Shown: piece after piece, positions 21,899 through 32,711 of the stretch
How positions within the stretch are numbered: the stretch's first letter is position 1
How the letters are laid out: the number at the start of each line of letters is the position of its first letter
Assembly (NCBI GenBank): GCA_025050575.1
Contig: JALBVE010000013.1
Coordinates: 1-38,556 of the forward strand
Length of the DNA: 38,556 bases
Origin: Candidatus Devosia symbiotica
GTDB lineage: Bacteria; Pseudomonadota; Alphaproteobacteria; Rhizobiales; Devosiaceae
Direction: 5' to 3'
The notes under the pieces: model-generated
Seen by the model: the letters and a program-made list of their open reading frames with translations, nothing else
Database searches by the model: none
What the model was told of the DNA's origin: nothing
Program-made: the position numbers and the translations under genes

Positions 21899-23089
21899 AT
21901 GGGCAAGGAAAAGTTTTCCCGCAATAAGCCTCACTGTAACATCGGCACCATCGGTCACGTTGACCACGGCAAGACGTCTCTGACCGCGGCGATCACCAAG
22001 GTCTTGGCTGAGACCGGTGGTGCAACGTTCAAGAACTATGCGGACATCGATGCTGCGCCAGAAGAAAAGGCACGCGGGATCACCATCAATACAGCTCACG
22101 TTGAGTATGAGACGACTAACCGTCATTACGCACACGTGGATTGCCCTGGCCACGCCGACTATGTGAAGAACATGATCACCGGAGCTGCCCAGATGGACGG
22201 CGCGATCCTGGTCGTGTCGGCCGCTGACGGCTCGATGCCTCAGACCCGTGAGCATATCCTTCTTGCCCGCCAGGTTGGCGTTCCCGCTCTGGTGGTATTC
22301 CTGAATAAGTGCGACATGATCGACGATCCAGAACTTCTCGAGCTTGTTGAGCTGGAAGTTCGTGAACTGCTGTCGTCCTACGAATTCCCGGGCGATAGCA
22401 TTCCGATCGTCAAGGGTTCGGCTCTTGCTGCTCTCGAAGACAGCGATCGCAAGCTTGGCCACGACGCTATTCTTGAGCTGATGGCTGCCGTTGACTCCTA
22501 TATTCCACAGCCAGAGCGTCCTGTTGATCAGCCGTTTCTGCTCCCAATCGAAGACGTGTTCTCGATCTCGGGTCGAGGTACTGTGGTGACTGGTCGCGTT
22601 GAGCGTGGTGTCGTCAAGGTTGGTGACGAAGTCGAAATCGTCGGCATCAAGGCAACCCAGAAGACCACCGTTACCGGTGTCGAAATGTTCCGCAAGCTGC
22701 TCGATTCTGGTCAGGCTGGCGACAACGTTGGTGCCTTGATCCGTGGTATCGATCGTACTCAGGTTGAGCGCGGTCAGGTTCTGTGCAAGCCCGGTTCTGT
22801 GACCCCACACACCGACTTCGTTGCTGAGGCCTATATCCTCACCAAGGAAGAAGGTGGCCGTCATACTCCGTTCTTTGGTAACTACCGTCCCCAGTTCTAC
22901 TTCCGTACCACGGACGTGACGGGTATCGTGACCCTGCCAGAAGGCACGGAAATGGTGATGCCAGGTGACAACATTCATATGAACGTTCAGCTGATCGTTC
23001 CGATTGCCATGGAAGAAAAGCTTCGTTTTGCTATCCGTGAAGGTGGTCGCACTGTCGGCGCTGGCGTGGTCGCAAAGATCCTGAAGTAA
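21899..23089 (+). CDS. tuf: elongation factor Tu
   Basis: 396 residues, the usual length. The G domain has [34 protein letters not shown] and NKCDMIDD. Domain II includes the [14 protein letters not shown] segment, and domain III ends [15 protein letters not shown]-Tu-GTP delivers aminoacyl-tRNA to the ribosome. This is the only tuf in the window; many relatives keep a second copy ahead of tRNA-Trp. A strong hairpin follows the stop. Confidence 0.98.
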   Translation: MGKEKFSRNKPHCNIGTIGHVDHGKTSLTAAITKVLAETGGATFKNYADIDAAPEEKARGITINTAHVEYETTNRHYAHVDCPGHADYVKNMITGAAQMDGAILVVSAADGSMPQTREHILLARQVGVPALVVFLNKCDMIDDPELLELVELEVRELLSSYEFPGDSIPIVKGSALAALEDSDRKLGHDAILELMAAVDSYIPQPERPVDQPFLLPIEDVFSISGRGTVVTGRVERGVVKVGDEVEIVGIKATQKTTVTGVEMFRKLLDSGQAGDNVGALIRGIDRTQVERGQVLCKPGSVTPHTDFVAEAYILTKEEGGRHTPFFGNYRPQFYFRTTDVTGIVTLPEGTEMVMPGDNIHMNVQLIVPIAMEEKLRFAIREGGRTVGAGVVAKILK

Positions 23090-23104
23090 GCCTTATTGAG
23101 ACAT

Positions 23105-23134
23105 TCACGGCGCGCGGATAAACGCGCGCCGTGA
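23105..23134 (+). terminator. hairpin between tuf and rpsJ, likely end of the str operon
   Basis: A perfect 12-bp stem TCACGGCGCGCG (23105-23116) pairs with CGCGCGCCGTGA (23123-23134), with a 6-base loop. The following TCCATTTTCG is only moderately T-rich, so termination may be partial. Placement between the str and S10 gene groups supports a transcript boundary. Confidence 0.7.
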
Positions 23135-23159
23135 TCCATTTTCGTCAGGATTTACAAAG

Positions 23160-23468
23160 ATGAACGGTCAGAATATTCGCATTCGTCTTAAAGCGTTTGA
23201 CCATCGCGTTCTCGACGCTTCGACGCGTGAGATTGTTTCGACGGCTAAGCGCACAGGCGCGCAGGTACGCGGTCCAATTCCGCTGCCGACGCGAATCGAG
23301 AAGTTTACCGTGAACCGCTCGCCCCACATCGACAAGAAGGCGCGCGAGCAGTTCGAGATTAGGACATACAAGCGTCTTCTGGACATTGTAGACCTAACGC
23401 CTCAGACGGTAGATGCACTGATGAAGCTTGATCTTGCCGCCGGCGTTGACGTCGAAATCAAGCTCTAA
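23160..23468 (+). CDS. rpsJ: 30S ribosomal protein S10
   Basis: 102 residues with the signatures [19 protein letters not shown] and [20 protein letters not shown]. The final segment ends GVDVEIKL. S10 assembles into the 30S head and also acts as NusE, the NusG/NusB partner in antitermination; nusG is at 5657. It is the first gene of the S10 operon. The 84 bases to rplC hold no gene. Confidence 0.98.
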   Translation: MNGQNIRIRLKAFDHRVLDASTREIVSTAKRTGAQVRGPIPLPTRIEKFTVNRSPHIDKKAREQFEIRTYKRLLDIVDLTPQTVDALMKLDLAAGVDVEIKL

Positions 23469-23552
23469 AGTCGAGAAGTTTTCGCGCGTACCAGATAGAG
23501 GGTCCTCTGAAACCATGACCCGGTACTGCGCCAAGAGAGAAGGTAATAACCG

Positions 23553-24254
23553 ATGCGTTCTGGATTGATCGCACAGAAGCTGGGCATGACCCGCATTTTC
23601 GCTGAGGACGGCTCGCACGTTCCAGTGACCGTGCTGAGTCTGCAGAACTGCCAGGTGGTAGGCCGGCGGACGGCTGACAAGGACGGCTATGTCGCACTGC
23701 AGCTGGGCGCGGGCCTGGCCAAGGCTAAGAACATAACCAAGGCTGAGCGCGGCATTTTTGCTGTTGCCAAGATTGAGCCCAAGCGTCACGTCTCGGAATT
23801 CCGCGTCGACGAGGCGAACCTTATCGAGATTGGCGCTACGTTGCAGGCAGATCATTTCGTTGAAGGCCAGCTGGTGGACGTCACCGGCACTTCGATCGGT
23901 AAGGGTTTTGCCGGCGGCATGAAGCGCTGGAACTTCGGCGGTCTGCGTGCTTCGCATGGTGTGTCGGTTTCGCACCGTTCGATCGGTTCTACCGGTGGTC
24001 GTCAGGACCCAGGTAAGACCTTCAAAGGCAAGAAGATGCCGGGCCATATGGGCGATCGTCGCATCACCACGCAGAACGTCAAGGTCGTCAAGACCGACAA
24101 CGAGCGCGGTTTGATCATGATCCAGGGTTCGGTTCCAGGCTCCAAGGGCGCTTGGATCATGATCAGGGATGCGGTGAAGAAGCCAGCCCCACAGGGCGCA
24201 TCTTTCCCGGGTTCCTTTAAACCCGCCGTTGAAGTCGCGGGGGATGGTAACTAA
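23553..24254 (+). CDS. rplC: 50S ribosomal protein L3
   Basis: 233 residues. [16 protein letters not shown] is the standard N-terminus, and the long loop [20 protein letters not shown] plus [17 protein letters not shown] reaches toward the peptidyl-transferase centre. It includes the usual alphaproteobacterial C-terminal extension ending EVAGDGN. The start follows GAAGGTAATAACCG. The stop TAA is directly adjacent to rplD ATG. Confidence 0.97.
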   Translation: MRSGLIAQKLGMTRIFAEDGSHVPVTVLSLQNCQVVGRRTADKDGYVALQLGAGLAKAKNITKAERGIFAVAKIEPKRHVSEFRVDEANLIEIGATLQADHFVEGQLVDVTGTSIGKGFAGGMKRWNFGGLRASHGVSVSHRSIGSTGGRQDPGKTFKGKKMPGHMGDRRITTQNVKVVKTDNERGLIMIQGSVPGSKGAWIMIRDAVKKPAPQGASFPGSFKPAVEVAGDGN

Positions 24255-24884
24255 ATGGAACTCAGTGTAACAACCCTTGACGGCAAGGCCGCTGGCAATG
24301 TCCAGCTTGCTGACGACGTCTTCGGTCTGGAAGTCCGCCAGGACATCCTGCACCGTATGGTTCGCTATCAGCAGCTCAAGGCGATGGCCGGTACGCACGA
24401 TGTAAAAAATCGTTCGGAAGGTATTCGCACGGGCAAAAAGTTCGGCAAGCAGAAGGGTAGTGGCGGTGCTCGTCACGGCGATCGCAAGGCTCCCCAGTTC
24501 CGTGGTGGGGGTCGTGCATTCGGTCCGACCCCGCGCAGCCATGTCATTGATCTTCCCAAGAAGATCCGAACGCTTGCTCTCAAGCATGCTCTGTCGTCCA
24601 AGATCAAATCTGGTTCGCTGATCGTTACCGACAGCGTTGCTCGGAAAGACGCCAAGACTGCTAGTCTGCTCGCCACTTTTGGCAAACTAGCCTGGGTAAA
24701 CGCGCTGATCATTGATGGTACAGTTCTCGATCAGAACTTTGTTCTGGCCGCGCGCAACATCCCGCATATCGACGTGTTGCCGGTGCAGGGAATCAACGTT
24801 GTTTCGATCCTTAAGCGCGACAAGCTCGTCCTGACCAAGGCAGCGCTGGCAGCGTTGGAAGCGAGGTTCGCATGCACAAGCTGA
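24255..24884 (+). CDS. rplD: 50S ribosomal protein L4
   Basis: 209 residues. ATG 24255 is at the first base after the rplC stop. The globular body surrounds the long loop [20 protein letters not shown] and [13 protein letters not shown] that lines the exit tunnel near the macrolide site. L4 represses its own operon in enterobacteria; this is not shown here. The last 13 bases overlap rplW, and the residues [10 protein letters not shown] may be read through the rplW start, so translation is likely coupled. Confidence 0.97.
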   Translation: MELSVTTLDGKAAGNVQLADDVFGLEVRQDILHRMVRYQQLKAMAGTHDVKNRSEGIRTGKKFGKQKGSGGARHGDRKAPQFRGGGRAFGPTPRSHVIDLPKKIRTLALKHALSSKIKSGSLIVTDSVARKDAKTASLLATFGKLAWVNALIIDGTVLDQNFVLAARNIPHIDVLPVQGINVVSILKRDKLVLTKAALAALEARFACTS

Positions 24885-25165
24885 GCGCTTATGACATCGT
24901 CAGGAATCCTGTCGTGACTGAAAAGTCGACGATGGCTTCCGAATATAACCAGGTCGTTTTCGACGTGGCGATTGATGCTAGCAAGACCGATATCAAAGCT
25001 GCCGTTGAGCAGTTGTTTTCGGTCAAGGTCAAGGCAGTGAACACTCTGGTCCGCAAGGGCAAGGTGAAGCGCTTCCGTGGCAAGGTTGGCACGCGCAACG
25101 ATGTCAAGAAGGCGATTGTGACCCTCGTCGACGGCCAGTCGATCGACATTTCGACTAGCCTGTAA
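24872..25165 (+). CDS. rplW: 50S ribosomal protein L23
   Basis: 97 residues. ATG 24872 lies within the end of rplD, with GAGGTTCGC as ribosome binding site. The sequence reads [17 protein letters not shown], then [21 protein letters not shown] and the loop [20 protein letters not shown]23 borders the tunnel exit and docks trigger factor and SRP. Confidence 0.97.
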   Translation: MHKLSAYDIVRNPVVTEKSTMASEYNQVVFDVAIDASKTDIKAAVEQLFSVKVKAVNTLVRKGKVKRFRGKVGTRNDVKKAIVTLVDGQSIDISTSL

Positions 25166-25182
25166 GGGATAGAGACAGAAAA

Positions 25183-26022
25183 ATGGCTCTTAAAAACTAC
25201 AATCCCACGTCCCCCGGCCGTCGTCAGCTCGTGACGACTAATCGTTCGGACCTGTGGAGGGGTAAGCCGGTCAAGACTTTGACCGAAGGCCTCTCCAGGT
25301 CCGGAGGCCGTAACAATCGCGGTCGCATCACTGCCTTCCATCGTGGTGGTGGTCACAAGCGTACCTATCGCATGATCGACTTCAAGCGCGTCAAGTTTGA
25401 CATGGTTGGGACGATCGAGCGTCTGGAATATGATCCCAACCGTACGGCTTGGATCGCTCTGGTGAAGTACGAGGACGGCGAGCTCGCCTATATCGTGGCA
25501 CCACAGCGTTTGGCAGCGGGCGACAAGGTGATTTCGTCGGCCGGTACGATTGACGTGAAGCCAGGCAATGCCATGCCGCTCGAGAACATGCCGGTCGGTA
25601 CGATCGTGCATAATATCGAGCTCAAGCCCCGCAAGGGTGCCCAGGTTGCCCGTTCGGCTGGTGCTTATGCCCAGTATGTTGGTCGTGACCAGGGCTGGGC
25701 GATCCTTCGTCTGAAGTCTGGCGAACAGCGCCGCGTGCATGGCGCTTGCCTTGCTACCGTGGGTTCTGTTTCCAATCAAGATCACTCGAATACGTCGCTC
25801 GGCAAGGCCGGTCGTTCGCGTTGGCTTGGCCGCAAGCCAGTCAACCGTGGTGTGACCATGAACCCTGTTGACCATCCACATGGTGGTGGTGAAGGCCGTA
25901 CTTCAGGTGGCCGTCATCCGGTTACACCTTGGGGTAAGCCGACCAAGGGCAAGCGCACCCGCAGCAACAAGGCAACGGACAAGTTTATCGTTCGTAGCCG
26001 TCACGTTAAGAAGGGCAGATAA
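25183..26022 (+). CDS. rplB: 50S ribosomal protein L2
   Basis: 279 residues. Core segments include [20 protein letters not shown], the SH3-like middle part and the C-terminal [20 protein letters not shown] (about 226-246), whose histidine lies near the peptidyl-transferase centre. L2 is needed for subunit joining. It is intact and five bases ahead of rpsS, including the stop. Confidence 0.98.
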   Translation: MALKNYNPTSPGRRQLVTTNRSDLWRGKPVKTLTEGLSRSGGRNNRGRITAFHRGGGHKRTYRMIDFKRVKFDMVGTIERLEYDPNRTAWIALVKYEDGELAYIVAPQRLAAGDKVISSAGTIDVKPGNAMPLENMPVGTIVHNIELKPRKGAQVARSAGAYAQYVGRDQGWAILRLKSGEQRRVHGACLATVGSVSNQDHSNTSLGKAGRSRWLGRKPVNRGVTMNPVDHPHGGGEGRTSGGRHPVTPWGKPTKGKRTRSNKATDKFIVRSRHVKKGR

Positions 26023-26025
26023 GCC

Positions 26026-26304
26026 ATGACCCGTTCAATCTGGAAGGGGCCGTTTGTCGACGGCTACATGCTCAAGAAGGCAGAAAAGGCCCTCACGTCT
26101 GGTCGCAACGATGTGATCAAGATCTGGAGCCGCCGTTCGACCATCTTGCCACAGTTCGTCGGCGTCACATTTGGAGTTCACAATGGCCAGAAGCATATTC
26201 CGGTCAGTGTCACTGAAGACATGATCGGCCACAAGTTCGGCGAGTTTGCACCGACCCGTACCTATTACGGTCACGCTGCCGACAAGAAGGCCAAGAGGAA
26301 GTAA
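26026..26304 (+). CDS. rpsS: 30S ribosomal protein S19
   Basis: 92 residues. It has the signature [20 protein letters not shown] and [20 protein letters not shown], followed by [21 protein letters not shown]19 sits in the 30S head with S13 at the intersubunit bridge. The stop is one base from rplV ATG. Confidence 0.98.
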   Translation: MTRSIWKGPFVDGYMLKKAEKALTSGRNDVIKIWSRRSTILPQFVGVTFGVHNGQKHIPVSVTEDMIGHKFGEFAPTRTYYGHAADKKAKRK

Positions 26305-26305
26305 G

Positions 26306-26686
26306 ATGGGCAAGCCAAAAACTGAGCGCGCTCTCAAGGACAACGAGGCTAAGGCTGTTCTGCGCATGCTGCGCATCAGCCCTCAGAAGCTGAACCTCGT
26401 CGCGCAGTTGATCCGTGGCAAAAAGGTCGAGAAGGCTCTTGCCGATCTCGAGTTCAGCCACAAGCGCACCTCCGTGCAGGTCAAGAAGGTGCTGGAAAGC
26501 GCCATCGCGAACGCCGAGAACAACCATGGTCTCGATACCGACGCTCTCGTAGTTGCTGAAGCTTTTGTTGGTAATTCGCTGATAATGAAGCGCTTCACCG
26601 CTCGCGGTCGTGGCCGGTCTTCGCGGATCCAGAAACCATTCGCACATCTGACGATCGTCGTTCGGCAAGTTGAAGAGGCCGCATAA
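26306..26686 (+). CDS. rplV: 50S ribosomal protein L22
   Basis: 126 residues from ATG 26306 ([20 protein letters not shown]), with AGAGGAAGTA as ribosome binding site. The earlier in-frame codons lie inside rpsS and are not used. The sequence includes [18 protein letters not shown] and the tunnel beta-hairpin region [19 protein letters not shown]. The TAA stop overlaps rpsC ATG by one base. Confidence 0.97.
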   Translation: MGKPKTERALKDNEAKAVLRMLRISPQKLNLVAQLIRGKKVEKALADLEFSHKRTSVQVKKVLESAIANAENNHGLDTDALVVAEAFVGNSLIMKRFTARGRGRSSRIQKPFAHLTIVVRQVEEAA

Positions 26687-27426
26687 TGGGTCAAAAGATC
26701 AATCCAATCGGTCTCCGCCTGGGCATTAATCGCACCTGGGACAGCCGCTGGTACGCCAGCAAGGGCGAATACGGTTTGCTACTGCAGGAAGACTTGAATA
26801 TCCGTGCGATGCTGCTGGAAGACCTCAGGACTGCTGCAGTCTCCAAGATCGTCATCGAGCGTCCGCACCGCAAGTGCCGCGTGTCGATCCACACTGCCCG
26901 TCCGGGCATCGTGATCGGCAAGAAGGGCGCAGACATCGACAAGATCCGCGCCAAGGTGAAGAAGTTCACCGACAGCGAAGTGCACATCAACATCGTTGAA
27001 GTGCGCAAGCCGGAAACTAACGCGACGCTGGTTGCTCAGGGCATTGCCCAGCAGCTGGAACGCCGTGTTGCCTTCCGCCGCGCCATGAAGCGTGCCGTGC
27101 AGACCTCGATCCGCATGGGTGCCGGTGGCATCCGCGTCAATGTGGGTGGCCGTCTGGGTGGTGCCGACATCGCTCGTACCGAATGGTACCGCGAAGGTCG
27201 CGTTCCGCTGCATACGCTGCGCGCCGACATCGATTACGGTACGGCTGAAGCAAAGACGACCTACGGTATTATCGGTATCAAGGTCTGGATCTTCAAAGGC
27301 GAAGTCCTTGAGCATGATCCAACCGCGCATGAACGTCGCGCTACTGAAGGTAGTAACGAAGGTGGTCAGCGTACTGAACGTGGTCCGCGCCATGAGCGTA
27401 GCGACCGCGACCGTGACCGCGCATAA
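26686..27426 (+). CDS. rpsC: 30S ribosomal protein S3
   Basis: 246 residues. [20 protein letters not shown] starts the N-terminal domain; the KH domain has [20 protein letters not shown]. The C-terminal domain [20 protein letters not shown] is followed by a charged tail rich in Arg, Glu and Asp, normal for the group. S3 forms part of the mRNA entry helicase. Overlapping stop/start with rplV points to coupling. Confidence 0.98.
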   Translation: MGQKINPIGLRLGINRTWDSRWYASKGEYGLLLQEDLNIRAMLLEDLRTAAVSKIVIERPHRKCRVSIHTARPGIVIGKKGADIDKIRAKVKKFTDSEVHINIVEVRKPETNATLVAQGIAQQLERRVAFRRAMKRAVQTSIRMGAGGIRVNVGGRLGGADIARTEWYREGRVPLHTLRADIDYGTAEAKTTYGIIGIKVWIFKGEVLEHDPTAHERRATEGSNEGGQRTERGPRHERSDRDRDRA

Positions 27427-27441
27427 GAAGGTTAGTTCATT

Positions 27442-27855
27442 ATGCTGCAACCTAAGAAGACAAAGTTCCGCAAGGCCCACAAGGGTTGTATCCATGGCGT
27501 TGCCAAGGGCGGTACCAATCTGGCATTTGGTCAGTATGCCTTGAAGGCCACCGAGCCTGAGCGCGTGACCGCTCGCCAGATCGAAGCGGCCCGCCGCGCG
27601 ATCACCCGCGAGATGAAGCGTCAGGGCCGTGTATGGATCCGGATTTTCCCGGATGTGCCGGTGACTAAGAGGCCGACTGAAGTTCGTATGGGTAAGGGCA
27701 AGGGTTCGGTTGAATTCTGGGCCGCCCGTGTTAAGCCAGGTCGTATTGTATTCGAGATCGACGGCGTCCCTGAGGCTGTTGCTAAGGAAGCTCTGCGTCT
27801 CGGCGCGATGAAGCTTCCGATCATGACGCGGGTTGTTACCCGCATTGCCGACTAA
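27442..27855 (+). CDS. rplP: 50S ribosomal protein L16
   Basis: 137 residues. [20 protein letters not shown] starts the protein; [20 protein letters not shown] and [20 protein letters not shown] are the conserved rRNA and tRNA-contact segments. L16 organises the A-site region of the 50S subunit. Confidence 0.98.
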   Translation: MLQPKKTKFRKAHKGCIHGVAKGGTNLAFGQYALKATEPERVTARQIEAARRAITREMKRQGRVWIRIFPDVPVTKRPTEVRMGKGKGSVEFWAARVKPGRIVFEIDGVPEAVAKEALRLGAMKLPIMTRVVTRIAD

Positions 27856-27866
27856 GGACGATGAGT

Positions 27867-28061
27867 ATGAAAGCCAGTGATATGCGGAGGAAGACCGCTG
27901 ACGAACTGAAAGATCAGCTCGTCAGTCTGAAAAAAGAACAGTTCAATCTGCGTTTCCAGCGTGCTACCCAGCAGCTCGAAAAGCCAACTGAGGTCAAGAA
28001 GGTCCGCCGCGATATCGCGCGGATCAAGATGATCTTAGCCGAAAAGAACGCAGCAAAGTAA
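27867..28061 (+). CDS. rpmC: 50S ribosomal protein L29
   Basis: 64 residues from ATG 27867 ([18 protein letters not shown]), chosen because AGGA at 27855-27858 is well spaced. The ATG at 27861 is only two bases away from it and less likely. It is an all-helical protein with [18 protein letters not shown], the family core. L29 lies beside L23 at the tunnel exit. Confidence 0.95.
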   Translation: MKASDMRRKTADELKDQLVSLKKEQFNLRFQRATQQLEKPTEVKKVRRDIARIKMILAEKNAAK

Positions 28062-28073
28062 GGAGCCGCGACC

Positions 28074-28322
28074 ATGCCAAAGCGCGTTTTGCAGGGGACT
28101 GTTGTCTCTGACGCCAATGATAAGACGGTCGTGGTGCGCGTCGAGCGCCGTTTCACGCACCCGGTTATAAAGAAGACCGTGCGTCGATCCAAAAAGTATC
28201 AGGCTCATGATGAGGCTAATGTGGCCAAAATCGGCCAGATTGTCTTGATCGAGGAATGTGCACCGATTTCCAAGAACAAGCGCTGGACGCTTGTCACGGA
28301 TACTTTGGCTCCCTCCGCGTAA
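28074..28322 (+). CDS. rpsQ: 30S ribosomal protein S17
   Basis: 82 residues. [20 protein letters not shown] and the OB-fold segments [17 protein letters not shown] and [14 protein letters not shown] match the family. S17 is a primary binder of 16S helix 7/11. Start ATG 28074 follows AAGGAGCCGCGACC. A GTCGAC inverted pair lies in the 63-base gap to rplN. Confidence 0.97.
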   Translation: MPKRVLQGTVVSDANDKTVVVRVERRFTHPVIKKTVRRSKKYQAHDEANVAKIGQIVLIEECAPISKNKRWTLVTDTLAPSA

Positions 28323-28385
28323 GTTTAGATTTCAAGGTCGACGAGCCTGGGACGGCGGGTCGACTTAACAAGAAGGCATCCAGTC

Positions 28386-28754
28386 ATGATTCAGATGCAA
28401 TCAAATCTCGACGTCGCGGATAATTCCGGCGCACGTCGCGTCATGTGCATCAAGGTGCTGGGCGGCTCGCATCGCAAATACGCCTCGGTTGGCGACATCA
28501 TCGTCGTTTCGATCAAGGATGCTATTCCGCGCGGTCGCGTAAAGAAGGGTCAGGTTATGAAGGCCGTGGTGGTTCGCACCTCGTTTGACATTCGTCGCCC
28601 CGATGGCACGGTGATTCGTTTCGACAAGAATGCCGCGGTTCTGATCAACAATCAGAAAGAACCAATCGGCACCCGCATCTTCGGACCAATTCCGCGCGAG
28701 CTTCGCGCCAAGAACCAGATGAAGATCATTTCGCTCGCACCCGAGGTGCTGTAA
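28386..28754 (+). CDS. rplN: 50S ribosomal protein L14
   Basis: 122 residues. [20 protein letters not shown] and the conserved [20 protein letters not shown] and [20 protein letters not shown] match L14. It contacts L19 and 16S helix 14 at an intersubunit bridge and receives the silencing factor RsfS. Its TAA overlaps rplX ATG by one base. Confidence 0.98.
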   Translation: MIQMQSNLDVADNSGARRVMCIKVLGGSHRKYASVGDIIVVSIKDAIPRGRVKKGQVMKAVVVRTSFDIRRPDGTVIRFDKNAAVLINNQKEPIGTRIFGPIPRELRAKNQMKIISLAPEVL

Positions 28755-29065
28755 TGGCTGCCAAGATCAAGAAGGGCGATAAGGTCGTCGTCCTGACTGG
28801 CAAGGACAAAGGCAAATCTGGCCAGGTCCTGTCGGTTATCCCGACCGAAACGAAGGCACTGGTTCAGGGTATCAACTTGGTCAAGCGCCACACCAAGCAG
28901 ACCACGTCGACCAATGCAGGCATCTTCACTAAGGAAGCGCCGATCCATCTGTCGAACCTCGCGATCGCCGACAAGGATGGTAAGCCTAGCCGCGTTGGTT
29001 TCCAGATCAAAGACGGCGTGAAGACGCGCGTCGCAAAGTCGACCGGAGATTCGATCGATGGCTGA
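28754..29065 (+). CDS. rplX: 50S ribosomal protein L24
   Basis: 103 residues. [20 protein letters not shown] is the KOW motif, and VNLVKR-like [12 protein letters not shown] follows. L24 starts 50S assembly. The gene ends in TGA and overlaps rplE by eight bases, implying coupled translation. Confidence 0.97.
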   Translation: MAAKIKKGDKVVVLTGKDKGKSGQVLSVIPTETKALVQGINLVKRHTKQTTSTNAGIFTKEAPIHLSNLAIADKDGKPSRVGFQIKDGVKTRVAKSTGDSIDG

Positions 29066-29615
29066 GACTGCTTATACGCCGCGTCTTCGGACCGAATATG
29101 ACAGCACCATCAAGGCTGCCCTGCGTGAGCAGTTCGGCTATAAGAATGTGATGGAACTGCCGCGCCTAGACAAAATTGTTCTGAACATCGGTGTCAGTGA
29201 AGCCAACAACGATACAAAGAAGGTCAAGTCGGCTGCTGCCGAGATGGAAAAGATTGCTGGCCAGAAGCCAGTGATCACCTATGCTCGCAAGTCGATCGCC
29301 GGCTTCAAGATTCGTGAAGCCACGCCGCTTGGCGTAAAGGTCACCCTGCGCAAGACTCGCATGTATGAGTTTCTTGACCGCCTGGTGAACATTGCACTGC
29401 CGCGTGTGCGCGATTTCCGCGGGCTGAATCCGAATTCGTTTGATGGAAATGGCAACTACGCCTTGGGTATAAAAGAGCATATCATTTTCCCCGAAATCAA
29501 CTATGATCAGATCGATCAGGTTTGGGGTATGGATATTGTGGTTGCCACGACGGCCGGGACTGATGATGAAGCGCGTGCGCTGCTCAAGGCATTCAACTTC
29601 CCCTTCCGCACATAA
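29058..29615 (+). CDS. rplE: 50S ribosomal protein L5
   Basis: 185 residues. [40 protein letters not shown] and [20 protein letters not shown] are standard. L5 binds 5S rRNA and contacts the P-site tRNA. The start is inside rplX. Intact. Confidence 0.98.
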   Translation: MAETAYTPRLRTEYDSTIKAALREQFGYKNVMELPRLDKIVLNIGVSEANNDTKKVKSAAAEMEKIAGQKPVITYARKSIAGFKIREATPLGVKVTLRKTRMYEFLDRLVNIALPRVRDFRGLNPNSFDGNGNYALGIKEHIIFPEINYDQIDQVWGMDIVVATTAGTDDEARALLKAFNFPFRT

Positions 29616-29646
29616 GCGAATAATGAAGGGAAATAAGGATCAGGAC

Positions 29647-29952
29647 ATGGCAAAGACCAGCTCCACCGTTAAAAACGACAAGCGTCGTGCTCTCGTTAAG
29701 CAGTATGCCGCAAAGCGCGCTGCTCTGAAACTAGCGACTAAGGATCAGACGATCCCACCCAATGAGCGTTTCGCAGCGCAGCTCAAGCTTGCCGAATTGC
29801 CGCGCAATTCGGCTAAGGTTCGTGTACGCAACCGTTGTGAAGTCTCGGGTCGTCCCCGTGGCTTCTATCGCAAGCTGAAGCTGAGCCGTATCGCTCTGCG
29901 TCAGCTGGGCAACCCGGGCATGATCCCAGGACTCGTGAAGTCGAGCTGGTAA
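29647..29952 (+). CDS. rpsN: 30S ribosomal protein S14 (zinc-free type)
   Basis: 101 residues from ATG 29647 ([20 protein letters not shown]); upstream in-frame codons belong to rplE and spacer. It is the long, cysteine-poor C-minus form without a CxxC...CxxC zinc site. The tail is [20 protein letters not shown] followed by [14 protein letters not shown]. Located in the 30S head. Confidence 0.97.
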   Translation: MAKTSSTVKNDKRRALVKQYAAKRAALKLATKDQTIPPNERFAAQLKLAELPRNSAKVRVRNRCEVSGRPRGFYRKLKLSRIALRQLGNPGMIPGLVKSSW

Positions 29953-29964
29953 GGAGCACCAAAG

Positions 29965-30363
29965 ATGAGCTTGTCCGATCCAATCGGCGACATGCTGACC
30001 CGTATGCGCAACGCTCAGATGCGTCGCAAGAATACCGTTTCGACACCAGCATCGACCCTTCGTGGTCGCGTACTGGATGTGCTTCAGTCCGAGGGTTTTA
30101 TCCGCAGCTATTCGGAGACCAAGTTTGAGAACGGCGTAGCCGAATACGAAATCGAGCTGAAGTACTCGGATAACGAATCCGTTATCCGTACGATTGAACG
30201 CGTTTCCCGTCCTGGTCGTCGGGTATATGCCTCGGTCAAGAATATTCCGCAGGTCGCCAATGGTTTTGGTGTTTCGATCCTTTCCACCCCCAAGGGAGTG
30301 ATGGCAGATCACGAAGCCAAGGCTGTCAATGTTGGTGGCGAGGTACTCTGCCGCGTCTTTTAA
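29965..30363 (+). CDS. rpsH: 30S ribosomal protein S8
   Basis: 132 residues. [20 protein letters not shown] opens the protein, and the C-terminal [20 protein letters not shown] matches the RNA-binding loop with the conserved Ser-Thr. S8 is a primary assembly protein and, in E. coli, the spc operon repressor. The start follows AAGGAGCACCAAAG. Confidence 0.98.
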   Translation: MSLSDPIGDMLTRMRNAQMRRKNTVSTPASTLRGRVLDVLQSEGFIRSYSETKFENGVAEYEIELKYSDNESVIRTIERVSRPGRRVYASVKNIPQVANGFGVSILSTPKGVMADHEAKAVNVGGEVLCRVF

Positions 30364-30402
30364 GAGACGCGGTAAGACGATTACTCAAAGGTAGAAGTTA
30401 GA

Positions 30403-30936
30403 ATGTCACGTACTGGCAAACAACCGGTTGCATCGGTAAGCGGCGTGACGGTTACGATCGATGGTCGTACCGTTAGCGTCAAGGGACCGAAGGGCGAGAT
30501 GAGCATCGTGCTCATGGATGTCGTGAATGCCGAGAACGGCGCTGATGGCGTTGTTGTTACTCCGGCTAACGATACGCGCTTTGCGCGCGCCGCCTGGGGC
30601 ACTACCCGTGCACTGATCCAGAACATGGTCACCGGTGTTTCTGTCGGCTTCGAAAAGAAGCTGGCGATCCAGGGCGTGGGTTATCGCGCCGCGCTGCAGG
30701 GTAAGGATCTCAAGCTCTCGCTTGGTTTTAGCCATGAAGTGATCTACGAAGCCCCCAAGGGAATCACGCTGACTGTCCCGATGCCGACGGAAATCATTAT
30801 CACCGGTATCGACAAGCAGGCTGTGGGCCAAGCGGCGGCTGAGATCTGCGCATGGCGCAAGCCAGAGCCCTACAAGGGCAAGGGCGTTTGCTATGCTGGT
30901 GAGTTTGTATTCCGCAAAGAAGGCAAGAAAAAGTAA
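30403..30936 (+). CDS. rplF: 50S ribosomal protein L6
   Basis: 177 residues made of two similar domains. The conserved C-terminal segment is [20 protein letters not shown] followed by [11 protein letters not shown]6 lies near the sarcin-ricin loop and the GTPase centre. Intact. Confidence 0.98.
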   Translation: MSRTGKQPVASVSGVTVTIDGRTVSVKGPKGEMSIVLMDVVNAENGADGVVVTPANDTRFARAAWGTTRALIQNMVTGVSVGFEKKLAIQGVGYRAALQGKDLKLSLGFSHEVIYEAPKGITLTVPMPTEIIITGIDKQAVGQAAAEICAWRKPEPYKGKGVCYAGEFVFRKEGKKK

Positions 30937-30948
30937 GGGGCGCCTGCA

Positions 30949-31308
30949 ATGGCTATCAGTGCAAAAGGTGCGGAACGCCGCAAGGCTCGTGTCCGTAAGG
31001 CGCTCAAGGCTCGTGCCTTTGGTCGTCCACGTCTTAGCGTTTTCCGCTCGGACAAGAATATCTACGCTCAGATCATCGACGACACGACAGGCCGTACACT
31101 AGCCGCCGCGTCGACGCTCGAAAAGGACATCAAGTCTACTGTCAAGAACGGTACTACGGCTGCCGCTGCAACCATCGGTAGGCTGATCGCTGAGCGCGGT
31201 ATCAAAGCCGGCATTGCTGAAGTGATCTTTGATCGTGGTGCATATATCTATCATGGCCGTGTGAAGGCCCTTGCAGACGCTGCCCGTGAGGGCGGCCTGC
31301 AGTTCTAG
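30949..31308 (+). CDS. rplR: 50S ribosomal protein L18
   Basis: 119 residues. The basic N-terminus [20 protein letters not shown] and [20 protein letters not shown] are typical, and the end [17 protein letters not shown] is the family terminus. L18 carries 5S rRNA to the central protuberance with L5. Confidence 0.98.
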   Translation: MAISAKGAERRKARVRKALKARAFGRPRLSVFRSDKNIYAQIIDDTTGRTLAAASTLEKDIKSTVKNGTTAAAATIGRLIAERGIKAGIAEVIFDRGAYIYHGRVKALADAAREGGLQF

Positions 31309-31329
31309 AACACAGCAAGGAAAGGAATT

Positions 31330-31860
31330 ATGAGAGACGCTCAAGAGCGCGACAGCGAATTCGTCGATCGCCTGGTCCACATCAACCGTGTGGCTAAAGT
31401 GGTTAAGGGTGGCCGTCGTTTCGGCTTCGCAGCACTCGTCGTTGTCGGCGACCAGAAGGGCCGTGTTGGCTTTGGTCACGGCAAGGCCCGCGAAGTTCCA
31501 GAAGCAATCCGCAAGGCTACTGAAGCGGCCAAGCGCACGATGATCCGTGTACCGCTGCGCGGTGCGCGCACACTGCATCACGATGTGCAGGGTCGTCACA
31601 GCGCCGGCAAGGTTATCCTGCGTGCAGCTGAGCCCGGTACTGGCATCATCGCCGGCGGCCCAATGCGTGCTGTGTTCGAAACGCTTGGTATCAACGATAT
31701 CGTTGCCAAGTCGCAGGGAACCGCCAATCCGTACAACATGGTACGGGCTACCTTTGATGCGCTCAAGCGCGTTGACAGCCCACGCTCGATTGCTTCTCGC
31801 CGTGGCCTGAAGGTTTCGGAACTGCAGGCTCGCCGCGGTGAGGCCGCGGTCGAAGCTTGA
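31330..31860 (+). CDS. rpsE: 30S ribosomal protein S5
   Basis: 176 residues, slightly shorter than many alphaproteobacterial S5 proteins because the basic N-terminal extension is brief ([13 protein letters not shown]). The core is [20 protein letters not shown] and [20 protein letters not shown], followed by [21 protein letters not shown]5 shapes decoding accuracy and the spectinomycin site; the loop around GGRRFGF looks ordinary. The start follows AAGGAAAGGAATT. Confidence 0.97.
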   Translation: MRDAQERDSEFVDRLVHINRVAKVVKGGRRFGFAALVVVGDQKGRVGFGHGKAREVPEAIRKATEAAKRTMIRVPLRGARTLHHDVQGRHSAGKVILRAAEPGTGIIAGGPMRAVFETLGINDIVAKSQGTANPYNMVRATFDALKRVDSPRSIASRRGLKVSELQARRGEAAVEA

Positions 31861-31873
31861 TCGGAGAGACATC

Positions 31874-32062
31874 ATGGCTAAGAAAAAAACCCTTATCGTC
31901 AAGCAGATCGGCTCTCCGATCCGTCGTGACAAAGTGCAGCGCGAGACCCTGATCGGTCTCGGCCTCAACAAGATGAACAAACAGCGCGAGCTGCTCGACA
32001 CCCCTGAAGTGCGTGGCATGCTTAACAAGCTCCCGCATCTCGTCCGTGTCGTCGGCGAGTAA
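31874..32062 (+). CDS. rpmD: 50S ribosomal protein L30
   Basis: 62 residues from ATG 31874 ([20 protein letters not shown]), with GGAGAGACATC upstream. [20 protein letters not shown] and the end [11 protein letters not shown] are the family signature. Some bacteria lack L30; it is kept here. Confidence 0.97.
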   Translation: MAKKKTLIVKQIGSPIRRDKVQRETLIGLGLNKMNKQRELLDTPEVRGMLNKLPHLVRVVGE

Positions 32063-32080
32063 GAGAAAAGGTCTTTTCTG

Positions 32081-32581
32081 ATGACCCAATTGAACGAACT
32101 GCGCGACAATCCAGGTGCCAACAAGCCACGGATGCGTATTGGCCGCGGTATCGGCTCTGGCAGGGGCAAGACTGGTGGTCGTGGCGGCAAAGGCCAAACG
32201 GCGCGCTCTGGCGTGGCGATCAACGGCTTTGAAGGCGGTCAGATGCCGCTTCACATGCGTATGCCAAAGCGTGGCTTCAATTCCTTGAGGCCCAAGGAAT
32301 GGAATGAAGTTCGCATTGATCGCGTGCAAGTCTATATCGATGCCGGCAAGCTTGATGCTAAGGCCGTGATTGACGCCGATGCGTTGATCGCCGCTCGCGT
32401 CATCCGCCGCGTCAAGGATGGCGTGCGGCTGATCGGTTCGGCTGGACTGACTGCTAAGAAGGTTACCTTCAAGGCGAACTACGCGACCAAGGGTGCGCTG
32501 GCTGCTATTGAAGCTGCTGGTGGTAAGGTTGACGTGATCGAGGCGAAGGCGCCTTGGAAAAAAGCCCCACGCGCTGAGTAA
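32081..32581 (+). CDS. rplO: 50S ribosomal protein L15
   Basis: 166 residues. [20 protein letters not shown] and the glycine-arginine rich [20 protein letters not shown] extend into the 50S core, followed by [18 protein letters not shown]. The C-terminal domain ends with an alanine/lysine-rich tail. The 130-base gap to secY has no gene. Confidence 0.97.
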   Translation: MTQLNELRDNPGANKPRMRIGRGIGSGRGKTGGRGGKGQTARSGVAINGFEGGQMPLHMRMPKRGFNSLRPKEWNEVRIDRVQVYIDAGKLDAKAVIDADALIAARVIRRVKDGVRLIGSAGLTAKKVTFKANYATKGALAAIEAAGGKVDVIEAKAPWKKAPRAE

Positions 32582-32711
32582 TTGACTTGGCTGGGCATAC
32601 TCGACCACTGGTTGGGTATGCTCTTTTGGTTTGTTGCGTTAGGGATGTAGTAGCGTGTGCGTCCTGAGGTGCTCCGAGTATATCTGGCCTTGAAGTCATA
32701 GGGAGCGATAC

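Noticed and set aside
21641-22978. A 445-codon minus-strand frame across fusA and tuf.
   Set aside because: It covers two intact, highly conserved genes in the antisense direction and has no ribosome binding site or family motif; shadow frame.
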